Source: Lactuca virosa
Taxonomy: Eukaryota > Streptophyta > Magnoliopsida > Asterales > Asteraceae
NCBI GenBank assembly: GCA_928212115.1
Contig: CAKMRJ010000001.1
Coordinates: 185,372,867-185,436,866 of the forward strand
Length of the DNA: 64,000 bases
Reading direction: 5' to 3'
Part shown: one piece after another, positions 1 to 10,872 of the stretch
Layout of the letters: each line of letters starts with the position of its first letter
How positions within the stretch are numbered: the first letter of the stretch is position 1
The notes under the pieces: generated by a model
Database searches by the model: none
Seen by the model: the letters and a program-made list of their open reading frames with translations, nothing else
What the model was told of the DNA's origin: nothing
Position numbers and translations under genes: made by a program

Positions 1-1532
1 CCATGGCAGGCCTTGAGGCTGCTAAATGGAAAGAGGCTATGGACAGCGAGATACAATCCATGTATGACAATCAAGTTTGGGACTTGTTTGAGAATGTAAC
101 AGGTCGTAAGACAGTTGGGTGCAAGTGGATCTTCAAGAAGAAGACCGACATGGATGGTAATGTACACACTTATAAGGCGCGACTGGTTTCAAAGGGCTTT
201 TCTCAAACTCCGGGAGTTGATTATGATGAGACATTTTCACCAGTAGCTACGATTAAGTCTATTAGGGTTATGTTAGCCATTGCTGCATTTCATGATTATG
301 AAAATATGGAAAATGGATGTCAAAACCGCTTTCCTTAATGGGAAAGTTGGCTGAGGATGTTTACATGAATCAGCCAGAGGGTTTTGTCAGCACAAAGTAC
401 CCAAATAGAGTATGTAAGCTTGAGAAATCAATTTATGGATTAAAGCAAGCACCTCGCAGATGGAATCTTTGCTTCGATGAGAAAGTCAAAGAGTTTGGCT
501 TTTCGAGGAGTGAAGATGAATCTTGTGTATATGTCAAGGCTAGTGGGAGTTATAGTTAGCTTTTTGGTATTGTATGTGGATGGCATACTACTCATAGGAA
601 ATGACATCCCAACTCTACAGGAAGTTAAGTCCTGGCTTGGAAGTGTTCGCTATGAAGGACCTTAGAGAAGCTGCCTATATCCTAGGGATAAGGATTCTGA
701 GAGACCGGAGTAAAAGACTAATTGGACTTAGTCAGAGTACCTACTTGGATAAGGTGTTGAAGAGTTTCAGCATGCAGGATTCCAAAAAGGGAGAGTTACC
801 TATCCAGTGTAACACCATATTGAGTAAGACTCAGAGCCCGAGTACTGAGGCTGAGATAGCAGAAATGAGCCGAGTGCCTTATGCTTCCGTTGTAGGCTCG
901 ATCATGTATGCTATAACTTGTACTCGTCCTGATGTGGCCTTTTCCTTGAGCATGGTCAGTAGATATCAGGGGAACCCTGGCAAGGCTCACTAGACTGCGA
1001 TAAAGAACATCCTCAAGTACCTGCGAAGGACTAAGGACTGGGTCCTTACCCTCGGTGGGAGTGATGACTTGAGAGTTGTAGGGTATAGTGATGCTAGCTT
1101 CCAGACTGATAGGGATAATTTCCGCTCTCAGTCGGGCAGGGTCTTTACCTTAAACGGAGGAGCAATTACTTGGAAAAGTTCCAAGCAGGAGACAGTGGCT
1201 GATGCAACTTGCGAATCAGAGTATATAGCAGCAAGCGAGGCAGCAAAGGAGGCAATATGGCTGAAGAACTTCATTAGAGACCTTGCAGTAGTACCAGCTA
1301 TAAATGAGCCTATGGAAATTTTCTGTGATAGTGAAAGTGCAGTTGCCTTAGCCAAGGAACCAAGGGATCACGGGAGATCCAGACATATAGATAGAAAATA
1401 CCATTTATCAGACATCGTATAGAAGAAGGACTCCTCGTGGCAAAGAGGGTATCATCGGATGAGAACCCAGCAGATCCCCTCACGAAGGGACTAAGTAGGG
1501 TTAAGCATCTCCAGCATGCAAGGCGCATCTGA
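1..1532 (+). pseudogene. Ty1/copia pol, 3' part: reverse transcriptase and RNase H (broken)
   Basis: The window opens inside a copia pol gene. The copia RT N-terminal block is read from base 3 (EAAKWKEAMDSEIQ, KWIFKKK, YKARLVSKGFSQ, YDETFSPVA), then a frameshift near 315-335 moves the frame. The block LEKSIYGLKQAPRRW follows near 420-465. The catalytic Tyr-Val-Asp-Asp is Tyr-Val-Asp-Gly at 573-584, so the second metal-binding Asp is lost. In-frame stops lie at 557-559, 991-993 (TAG where Trp is usual) and 1420-1422. RNase H is recognisable at 1069-1422 (GYSDASF, ITWKSSKQE, ESEYIAASEAAKEAIWL), and its tail (SSDENPADPLTKGLS) continues to a stop at 1530-1532. In the family this polyprotein copies the element RNA in virus-like particles. 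This copy cannot be active. The upstream gag, protease and integrase lie outside the window. Confidence 0.93.
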
Positions 1533-2411
1533 AGGATGATATTAGTTCTAGTAGTTAGATAACCTTGAAATTTGTAAAGTGTAATTGGCATTTGATGATG
1601 AATAAAAGTTGTGTTTATTTATGAGTAAAGTGTTGCTATCTTCTATCAATCGTTTACTATTATTTCTTTTGCATGTTTTGACTTCCAAAATATTTATGTT
1701 ATGTTTTACATATTATTCAAATTATCGAAAGTCGGTCATATGTTGGAAGTAGATATGAATTAAGACTGTCATGAAGTTGGCTTGTAGAGGGCTATGCGGT
1801 TAGACATGGCAAGAGATGCTACAACACTTCATGAGTGCTCATAAGTTCTGAGTATTGGATCCAACCCACGCTCACTGGTATCACTTCATGGAATTTATCT
1901 CGAGTGATCGTGAGACGGTAATATCATATAAGTCTTCAAACCTAGAGATATGACTTGTTGCCTATGAACTGGTGATGCATTGATTGCACGAAACCGCATT
2001 GGTAACTCGATGTTATAAAACGTGCCTTTGTGTGTGACTCAACAAGTAGTAGAGCAAGCATATGAGTCGAAGTTTATATGTTCCTTCTTGGATTAGAAGC
2101 GATATCTGGGCCCTCGATGATTTTGGGTTGACCCATGTACCGGGCCCGGTCAGAACTAAGTTGATGTGTTCAATTAAGTTCTATGTCAAACAAATCGAAA
2201 ATCGAGAAACAAACTGCTGGACAATAAATAAGACATTGTTCCATGTATTTGTCTGACTGATATCTAGGATAGAGGATTATATGATCACTTATCTTAAATG
2301 GCGTATCATCATCTTCTCAGTTCCAAGAGACCTTAAAAGAGCTACGATTGCTGATCGGTTCCTGAAGTCATACTTGCAGTTATAGTTATTAGACTTATCC
2401 AAGTGGGAGAC
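1533..2411 (+). other. Copia 3' noncoding region ending in a polypurine tract
   Basis: There is no coding potential over about 880 bases between the RNase H stop and the LTR. The last bases before the LTR (2400-2410, AAGTGGGAGA) form the polypurine tract expected to prime plus-strand DNA synthesis. One small ORF at 2062-2256 matches nothing I recognise and is probably chance. Confidence 0.75.
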
Positions 2412-3020
2412 TGTTGGATAAGGTGTCTAAGTCCATAACTATTTCTGGTATGTACTTGACCCGATTTGGCATGGTCCATTTGGGTTGCATGGCATCATGC
2501 ATTTGGATAGACTAAAATGAGAGAAATAACACTTATGGTTTATTAATATATTATAAGTTCAAATATATTAATAATATTATTTAATTAGTATTGATCAAGA
2601 ATTAATTTGGAATTAATTAAGTGATCAAAAGGAGACTAATTAAATATATGGGTTGATTATGTAAATCATCCATAACTTGTATAGTGGGCTAAAGGCTCCA
2701 TGGATTATCAAGTTGGGCTAAGGTCCATAGAATGCTCCATGGATGCTCCATGGGAGTTACAAACCCATGGGTCATGGAAATGAAGAGCCATGTTACATTA
2801 GGGTTTACATGGTGTAACCCTAATTGTAACACACTATATAAAGGATATGAAGCTCACCAAAATCGGCCACTAGAAGCAATTTAGAGGGCATGCCGATTTC
2901 TAAGTGTGACATTCTCTCTCAAAGTTTATTCCAAGAGCATTTGGTGTTGTGTGAAACATTTGAGGCATCAAACTTGGGGCGCTAGGCTCTCAAGGCTTTT
3001 CAAGGAATCAAATCAAATAC
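2412..3020 (+). repeat. 3' LTR of the copia element (right end uncertain)
   Basis: The LTR starts TGTTGGATAAGG directly after the polypurine tract. It holds a TATA-like box (CTATATAAAG, 2834-2843) followed by a plausible leader. No second LTR copy is in the window, so the right edge is a guess: sequence after about 3020 takes on the style of the gypsy LTR fragment that follows. Confidence 0.6.
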
Positions 3021-3024
3021 AAGG

Positions 3025-4405
3025 TATGTAATTCTAGCTAACTTTTATGTTAAAAGTTCCCCATGTATGCTAGATAGGATTATGAACCTTGGAAAAAGTA
3101 TTTTGCATGTATTTTAGACAAACATAGATCCAAGGTTTCTAGGGATGCATGTACACCTTAGGAGTGTTAGAATGCTGAAAACCCTTCAGTTGGGACCATT
3201 CTAATGGATAAAGTTGGAAACTTTATCCATTATAAAGCTATTATGAACTATAAAAATGTGATCTTGTCCCTTCTATCCCTTCCATGTAAGAGTTGTGATG
3301 TCTTATTGGGTTAAGAACTTAGGGTTTTGGATATTAAGCACTTTATAGCCATACAAAGTCATAAAGTTCCAACTTTATGACTTAGGACATCATTTTGGGC
3401 TTGGATCTGAGTTTTTGGATGTAAGAACTGAATGGAATAAGCTCTTAATGGAGTTTTAGGACTGGGCTGAGTACGTTGGGCGTACTTGGTGGTACGTTAC
3501 GCGTACGCGGTCAGCGCCCTGCTATTGGTCAAAATGAGAGTACGCTGGGTGTACTCTCTTGATACGCAGGGCGTACTCCACTAGGAAGAAATACTGACTT
3601 TTGGACCTGAACCATTGACTTTGACTTTGACCAGGGTTGACGAAGTTTGACCTAATGGTATTTTGGGTTATCGGGTTAATTATTGATTAAGATTGTATTT
3701 ATTGTAAGTTGGCGCGAGATTATCCAACTCGGCGGTCCGAGCAGTTATTTGATTATCAGCAGATCAAGGTGAGTCTTCCTCACTGTACTTACGTGTCGAA
3801 GGCACAAAGGCTGGCCCATTGGACTAGATATCCTGATATGTGATAATATGATGTTATGCTTAGTGATCTGTAGATCTACCAGATTGTCTGCTGACTAATT
3901 ATATGTTTATCTGTATATGTGCACATACTTGGTTGGTGGTTGAGGCTTTACTGCTTTGTGCATGAGCCAACAGACCGAGGGTATTCCAACCCGGTGGTTG
4001 ACCGGACCCGAGTTATGTATATATTGGCATTCCAATCTAGGGTATTTCATCCTAAGGATGACTGGACCCTATCATTGACTCAGCATGGGGTATTCCAAGC
4101 CGATGGTTGATTGGACTCGATATGATTGTTATGGTATATGGTGAGACTGGACTGATTTGTTCGTCAGTCAACAGGGCGGGGTATTCCAACCTAATGGTTG
4201 ATTGGACCCGACATGTTTAGTATTCCAACCCGATGGTTGATTGGACCAAACATGCTTATGATACAATAATATACCATTCCGAGGATGACTGGGCCCATCG
4301 TAGACATGCCTGGTATTCTAGCCCGAGGCTAATTGAGCCAGGCATGAGTATTTGTGCATGTGATTTGTTTGTTATGTGTATGTGGTGGTACTTTGAGGAA
4401 ACCAA
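3025..4405 (+). repeat. Old truncated LTR fragment of a Tekay-type gypsy relative
   Basis: Three landmarks match the LTRs at 23818-25818 and 38778-40780 in the same order and direction: a TTGACTTTGACTTTGACC block (about 3607-3640), a 'GTGAG...CCTCACT' block near 3770, and degenerate tandem copies of a TATTCCAACCCGATGGTTGA unit (about 3970-4340). Instead of the ACTCGACGAGT motif, it has about four copies of a GTACGCNGGGCGTAC-like palindrome at 3470-3590. Neither end has a clear TG or CA terminus, so the left border is approximate. This is an LTR-only relic. Confidence 0.65.
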
Positions 4406-4862
4406 CTAAGTTTTGTACAAAAAAGAAGAAGTTGCCAACATGTGAACAAATATAAGGGGCAGTTACCCTCCTAAGTCATTTTCCCAACAAAAAAACTATT
4501 ACTATGGATATATTTGGTACGTATAAAGCAATTAGTACGACTTTAGCTAGCCATTATCAAACTAACGGTTAGCAAAAATATCTTTTGCGATCGTCTAATT
4601 ATGCGAAGTAAAAAAATACGTTTGAAAAACAAGAAATTAGCTGTTGTGTAAACCGAACTTCGCGTTAAGATTTTTAAGATTGAACAAAATTTAAACTTGA
4701 ACTTAGATTTCTTAAAAATATAAATACTTGAGTGATCTGGATGGAACATAGAGTTTGGTTAGAGTCTAGTGCTATCGTCCTAATTTAATTTCTATGTAAT
4801 GCTAAAACAAAAACAAATACCTTCCAATAAATTTTTTTGAGTGGATTAAACTATCTTTACCT
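4406..4862. other. AT-rich spacer, no gene seen
   Basis: I see no coding region, RNA gene or repeat boundary that I can defend. The minus-strand ORF at 4543-4749 is a low-complexity Phe/Lys/Ile run. Confidence 0.6.
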
Positions 4863-5387
4863 TCTATATATATATACCCTAATAAATAAAGATAATTTTG
4901 CCAAATGTCAACTTCTTATTGAATTTGACACATGTCATTTTTTTAGAATTTTAAAATTATTTTTTTCCACTTGTCATTTTTGTTTTTTTTTTTTTTATTC
5001 AATTTCCACCCATTAAATGTCACCTCATAGTAATTAATGTGAAATGTATATAGTAAACCTTCCATTTGTAAATTCTTATTTCTATTAATATATTAATAAA
5101 TTTCATTTATGAATTTATATTAATTAGTTTTATTAGTATAGATTAATTAAGATAAATTACATAAATGGTCCTTATGGTTTACTTTAAAAAATACTTAATT
5201 TTTACACATTCATATTTAGCATGATTATTTAAAATATGATAATAATTTTTTATTAGTATAGATTGAATTACTTATTCATCATTTCATTTATATTTATTTC
5301 AAAATTTTACTTTAAAAATACTTAATGTCTACATCTTATATTTAACTTTTTTAATCAATCCGTATAATATACAGGTCTTACACCTAG
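4863..5387 (+). mobile_element. Helitron-like non-autonomous element 1
   Basis: It begins TCTATATATATATACCC and ends with CTAG at 5384-5387, followed by T. A short imperfect stem (CCGTATAATATACAGG) sits about 10 bases before the end, the classic plant Helitron 3' hairpin. Start, internal CATGTCATTTTT blocks and end all match the second copy at 6323-6697. There is no ORF. The base before the 5' TC is T rather than the expected A, so the 5' border could be off by a few bases. Confidence 0.65.
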
Positions 5388-5639
5388 TTTGGTAATATTT
5401 TAGAAAAAAAGCAATGAGTTTGATGATAAGATGGCCTGGGCTAAATGATTGATACATTTATTGAAATATCTTGCAAAATAAAAAAACAGAGTAAATTATA
5501 TATTGGTCCACGCGGTTGGCATATTGTCACATTTTGAGTTTAGTTTTCAAATAAATTACATGAGTAGTCTTTATATTTTCAATATATATACATATATATT
5601 GTGAAATGACAAACGAACAGGGATGTTTTGTTCATTTAG

Positions 5640-6200
5640 ATTTTTGCCACATTAATTATATTTGGTGCATACTGTAGTTATTCCTTCATCGTTTCGTGAA
5701 TACAAATTATATATAATACAGATCGATTAGACAGTTGAATGTGTGAATCTGCCCTAACTTCACAACCAAACAAAGAACATGAAATAAGGCGGAAGTCACA
5801 CATTCCACTGTCCATCATATTTGAATTTTATCTAACCTTATTGTATATACTGAGTAATCATATAGTTAATATCCCTTGGGAAAGTTTGAGAAAAGTATAT
5901 CTTTATGTAAATAATTAGTTAATACTTATTGTGATTATTCATTATAACCATACTAATACATAGTCAGTCCCGTATAGATCTATACACCAACTCACGCTCT
6001 CCTTTAAGGAGGCTCTGGTTATAATTAAAATTCTAACGGGTACCATGAGTGATACATTGAGCGGTTTACAATTTTGTATTAATTAGTTTACATAAAGTGT
6101 AAAACCTTTTTGTAATAACACGTAATTTTTATAAAAAGAATCATTTGTTCCATAAACTATATCTATTATAATTTATAAGTTTATTTCCATGTTTTACTAT
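5640..6200 (-). repeat. Gypsy LTR fragment, same family as 20347-21964
   Basis: Two blocks are diagnostic. One, at 5730-5820, contains GTGTGAATCTGCCCTAA and AAGGCGGAAGTCACACATTCC; its reverse complement occurs three times at 20740-21540. The other, at 5960-6035 (GTCAGTCCCGTATAGATCTA, CTCTGGTTATAA), is shared in inverted orientation with about 20450-20500 and in direct orientation with the solo LTR at 52743-54571. Orientation was assigned by the direction in which related LTRs end in GGTGTGACA. No ends are visible; this is an LTR-only relic. Confidence 0.6.
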
Positions 6201-6322
6201 CAAACTTGGTAATTTTTGTTATTACCGTCTATTTTCCTCCTACGTTAACCACACATAAAAGAACCAATATACTGTCATTTTGATTCTTTTTTATTATTTT
6301 ATATCATTGATTAATTACAAAC

Positions 6323-6697
6323 ACTATATATTATACTCTAATAAATAAAAATCATTTTTGTTATATGTTATACTCTCATTCATTTTGCCATATGTCATTT
6401 TGTAGTTATTTTAAATTATTTTTTTCACATGTCATTTATGATTTTTTTTCTATTTAATTAAATTTCACGTAGTATTTAAACGTAATAACTATAATAAATG
6501 TAATAAAAATGACTATCAATTTAATTAATGAAACTTTACTTTTACTATTAAAATTCTTAAATTGAAGTCCAATTATTTTATTGTTTATTTATTTCACTAT
6601 TTTTTTCACTTCCCTTTATAAATTCATGTTTTCTAAATTTTAGACCTTTATATATTTTTTCGAATAAACCCGCCTAGTATACGTGTCTTACAACTAG
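6323..6697 (+). mobile_element. Helitron-like non-autonomous element 2
   Basis: A shorter relative of the element at 4863-5387. It shares the CTCTAATAAATAAA 5' block, the CATATGTCATTTT blocks and the end CGTGTCTTACAACTAG followed by T. The usual 5' TC is AC here. It is about 375 bases long, non-coding and lacks terminal inverted repeats, as expected of the group. Confidence 0.6.
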
Positions 6698-6853
6698 TAT
6701 GTAAATAAGATAAAAACTCAAATAAAGAGTCCTAAATCTAACAACAACCCATCGTTCACCCTCACCCGATTATACTCTATACTCTCTCCTCATTTATCAG
6801 CGTTGGCATCTTAAACGCCATCGAACCCTCTAGGAACCAACCATGACCTTCTT

Positions 6854-7203
6854 TGTAGAGTCGAAAGTAGATAGTGAGAGTCGAAAGCTGTTTCTTTCAG
6901 TTTGTGTCTGTAAGTGTCGAAACCTGTTCAGTTTCGACATGTTACGCATTTACAAGGAATTATAGTTCCGATACGTCAAGCATACCCTTGTATTTTTTGT
7001 ACGTTTGCTGTACCCTATAAATATGGTAAGTAATTAGGTCAGAGTATCAGTTCGAACATTCTCACATTACACATTGTACTCTTTCTCTCTTGTACTCTTC
7101 AGACGTTAAATTGAGCCGATTAGATCTTATTTAGATCTTTGTGTCTTGCGTTATTTTTTTTTCTTAATCAATTGATTCGTTTATCATTTTTAAACACACT
7201 CCA
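6854..7203 (+). repeat. 5' LTR of copia A
   Basis: It starts TGTAGAGTCGAAAG and ends ACACACTCCA just before the primer-binding site. A TATA box (TATAAATA, 7016-7023) lies mid-LTR, followed by a TC-rich leader. It aligns along its whole length with 22110-22456, and its 3' third (TTTATTTAGATCTT) also matches the copia B LTR. Confidence 0.92.
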
Positions 7204-7205
7204 AT

Positions 7206-7217
7206 TGGTATCATAGT
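7206..7217 (+). promoter_or_regulatory. Primer-binding site of copia A
   Basis: TGGTATCATAGT follows the LTR after two bases. The plant initiator tRNA-Met complement is TGGTATCAGAGC, so there are two or three mismatches. Confidence 0.85.
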
Positions 7218-7435
7218 GGAATTCATATCATCGATTGAAGTTTTTTCTTAATTTTCATCTTTTTGAATCTTTCTTTCTGATTCAAAATTTTCCACAGATT
7301 GAAACAGAAAACTGGTGTCAAATTGATTGAGTTGTATCGATTCTGCATTATGTGTGTTTGATCAATTAATCTTAGATTGATTTCTTTCTATTTCTCTTTG
7401 AATCAAAATTTTCTTTCTTGAAAATCCATACATCA

Positions 7436-10400
7436 ATGGCGAACTTCAACTTGAACACGATGACAAATTTTTCTCATTTTCTTGGATCTGCAACAAATAT
7501 TCCAATGTTGATTCCGGAGTATTATGAACAATGGGCTGATAGAATGGAAAATTATTTAAATGGTATTGATGAAGATCTGATGAGGTCAATCAATAAAGGT
7601 CCATTTCTTCCCGAGATGATGGTTGTTGTTGGAGCGGCTGCTACTGCTGAAGACATGATCACACAAGGAAACAAGATGAAAGCAAACGACAAGAAATGTA
7701 TGTATGAATTATGTGGTGCTCTTCCACTAGTGGTTTACAAATATGTTCGTGGATATTCAACTGCAAAGAGAGGACGAAGAAGACCTCTGTCACTCAATGT
7801 TTGTTGGAGTTGGGAGAGTTCAACCAGAAGGAAACTGGATTAATCAAATCATATTATGATCGATTGAATGAGTTGATTTTCAAATGTAATTGCTATGGAG
7901 TTACTCGTTCGGCACCGGACTTCAACTTGACTTTTCTTATGGGATTAAGAAAGGAATGGAGAAAAATAATTTCGATGATTAAAATGAAGGAGAACTTTGA
8001 TGGTTAGTCACTTTTAAATATTTACAACATCTTGAAAGCTCATGAAAATGAGGTTAAAGATATTGCTGAGGAAAACAAATCAAGTTTGGGTGGACCATTG
8101 GCATTAGTGCCGAACGTCTCTGCAAAGGAAGTTGAATTCGATAAAGAAGGAAAGGATAGCGAAGCAGGATTCTTATTCAATTTGGATGATGAAGCTGTTG
8201 CATACTACTCGAACAACAAAGTCAATACATTTTTCAAGAAGGCATCCAATGGAAAGTTCAAGAATAGTTTTGAGGGTAAAGGAGTGTCGTCGTCTAAAAA
8301 AATGTGAAGGAAGATACAAAAGTTGAGAAGAAGGAGGAAGAGAGTTTGAATGAGAAAAAGAAAGAATTGAAGATGAAAGTGATTCGGGTTATAATTGTAA
8401 CTATTGTAATGGACACAATCAGCTTGCTAAAGACTGCATTTTGAGGAAGAAGGAAGAGAAAAAAGGAAAGAGTTAAAGATAGAGCTTACTATGTGGAGAA
8501 GCTTGAGGAAATATGTTCTCAAACGTAAAATGTTTCGTTGACTGTGAGATGAAATGATAAAGAAGATGGTACCTATCAAATCTGGTCTTTGCGATCAGAT
8601 GATGAAGAAATGCGCCATCCTACTCATGGTGCTCTGTATGCGAAGCTTGAGAAGGACGATGATGATAATATGAGTTCGAATGAGGAGAATGGAGAAGAAA
8701 GGATTTCTGGAAGGTGTTTTGTGTCGAAAGATGCAACCAAGTCACCGATGACAGCAAAGGTATGTGATCTTCTTACTTCATTCAAAATTCCTTCGACTTC
8801 TTATAAGGATGTTTTGTCTGATTTTGATAATACTTGTTCTTATCTTAATGACATGTTAATCTCCATGAGTAGTGAAGCTGAAAAATCCAAATCCCTGTTA
8901 TATGAAGCTAGAAATAAACTTGAAGAAAAGAAGGGATTAGTGGGGTCTCTCGATTTAAGAATTACGAATCTTTTGATAAAGAGAGACACCATTAGAATGG
9001 ATAATATGATGCTAGTAAAACAAAGAAAAATTTATTGTAATTCAACAAAAAGATTGTATGGAAAATTAACTGAGTTGTACCATTCAACTTAAATATGTGA
9101 TGAACAACATCGGAAATTACTTCCTTTTCTTGCTTTTTAAAAGAGAACAAATAGACGAAACCACATATGATTAAAAAAGTAAGATTGTCGAATATGATAA
9201 AATACCAAATGATTATTATGCATATAGTATTGTTGATATTAACGAATGTTTTAATGCTGATGATCTTGTGAAAATTATGAATGAGACCTTAACCAAAAAT
9301 GAACAAATTAAGATTTTGAACATGACTGAGAAGTCGACACTTGATTCTCAACAAAATTTTGCTGATATCGAAGATAATTCTGAGAATATCAGTGTAATTG
9401 AGGTAGAAGAATGTGTTAATTTCTCACAATTGTCTGTCATTTATGTCACTTCAATGGCTAAATGCAAAGATAATGATGATCCAATGACAAAATTAAACAA
9501 TGATCAATCTTTGACAACCAAAAATTGTGATTTTCAAGATATTGTTGTTGAGGACTATGTGAGTGATGATGATGAAGTTTCGAATGAGAAACCAATTCCA
9601 CGAGTTGTGGAAGTTCAAGTTTTTGAAGAATCGAAAGAATACACAAAAGTGCTGAAAGAAAAAGGAACACATTATCTTGAACCAAATGCAGTGGTTTATC
9701 CAAGGTTCAAGGATTTTGAAGATATTGTGTATCCAAATCAAGTTTTTGTCACCAAAGGAAATGGTGATAATGTTGCTCCTAAACTATACAAGTTGGTAAA
9801 CGAAGACAATGTGAGTGTGAGGAATGAAGGATTTTTGGGCAGTGAAAACATAAACATTTGTTGTTGAAAATAAAAACAAAGAAAAATATGCCAAATCTTT
9901 GCCTAATGATCCAAAACATCAAAAGGTAAAAACACAAACTTTCAAAAGAGAAGTGGAAAAATTGTCCTCTGAAAAAGGAATTTCAAAAGCAAAAGTGCAA
10001 AATAAAGCGTATTGGAAAAATGAAAAAGGTTTTCACAAACAAAAGGTTTTTAAACAAACATCTCATGGATTTGAAAAAAAGTTTTCACAAAATGCAAATA
10101 ATTTTTGAAAATAAATGTTTCCAACAGCAAAATGATTTTCAAAAAGGTCAAAACTATGTTCAAAATAAATTTCGACAAGGTCACAACAATTTCCAAAAAC
10201 AAAATGGTTTTCAAGGAAATGTTCAAAATCGTGGACAAAGGAGTTTTGCTCAAAACCAAAAAGTTTTTTTTAACAATGTTCACGTTTTGGTTATCAAATC
10301 CGATATCAAAACCGTTTTCAACACCATTCACAACAATCATCTCCCAAAAGACAATTTGAGAAAATGGAAATTGATGGAAGGAAAAATGTGCATTTTAAAC

Positions 10401-10872
10401 CTAAAAATCTAAAATTTCCAAATCCAAAATCAAAGAAAAAGATTAAAGCTTCATTCATCAAAGGAAGAAATGATATCAATAATATCAACAATTGGCTTGA
10501 AGGAAAGGGAAAACAATACCAATCAAAAAAGTATTCTCAAGAGCAAATTCAAAATGCTTATGAGAAGTATTTGAATGAGTCAATGAGTGGAAACACTTCA
10601 TCTCAAGAGCCCACAACAAAAAGTGGGAATATGGAAAGAAGTTAAAAAAAGGAGAAAATCGATGTTTATCAGAAAAAGGATGAAAAAAAGAAAATCACAG
10701 TTGAAACTTCTTCATTGCATGATTATATATCGATGCCTAAAGCTGATGAACTTGACTTAATAACAACTTAAAATCGAAAGTTCCTAATTGGGTTTTAAGT
10801 TCCATGTTGCACAATATGTTTTAAACTAATGTCCAAGGACCCAAAATGTCTTGGAGACCTAAATTTTTCTAA
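7436..10872 (+). pseudogene. gag: Copia A gag with long C-terminal extension (broken)
   Basis: The start ATG at 7436 aligns with the copia B start (MANFNLNTMT). The capsid region is recognisable (LIPEYYEQWADRMENYL, ALPLVVYKYVRG, YYDRLNELIFKCN), split by frameshifts near 7770 and stops near 8005 and 8305. One zinc knuckle, Cys-X2-Cys-X4-His-X4-Cys (CNYCNGHNQLAKDC), is encoded at about 8398-8440. Then come an acidic and coiled-coil part (8589-9092), an acidic part (9268-9867) and a Lys/Gln/Asn/Phe-rich basic part (9899-10645). The frame ends at TAA 10870-10872, just before the protease. Gag packages element RNA. The roughly 2.4 kb between the knuckle and the protease is much longer than in most copia elements. 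Confidence 0.85.
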
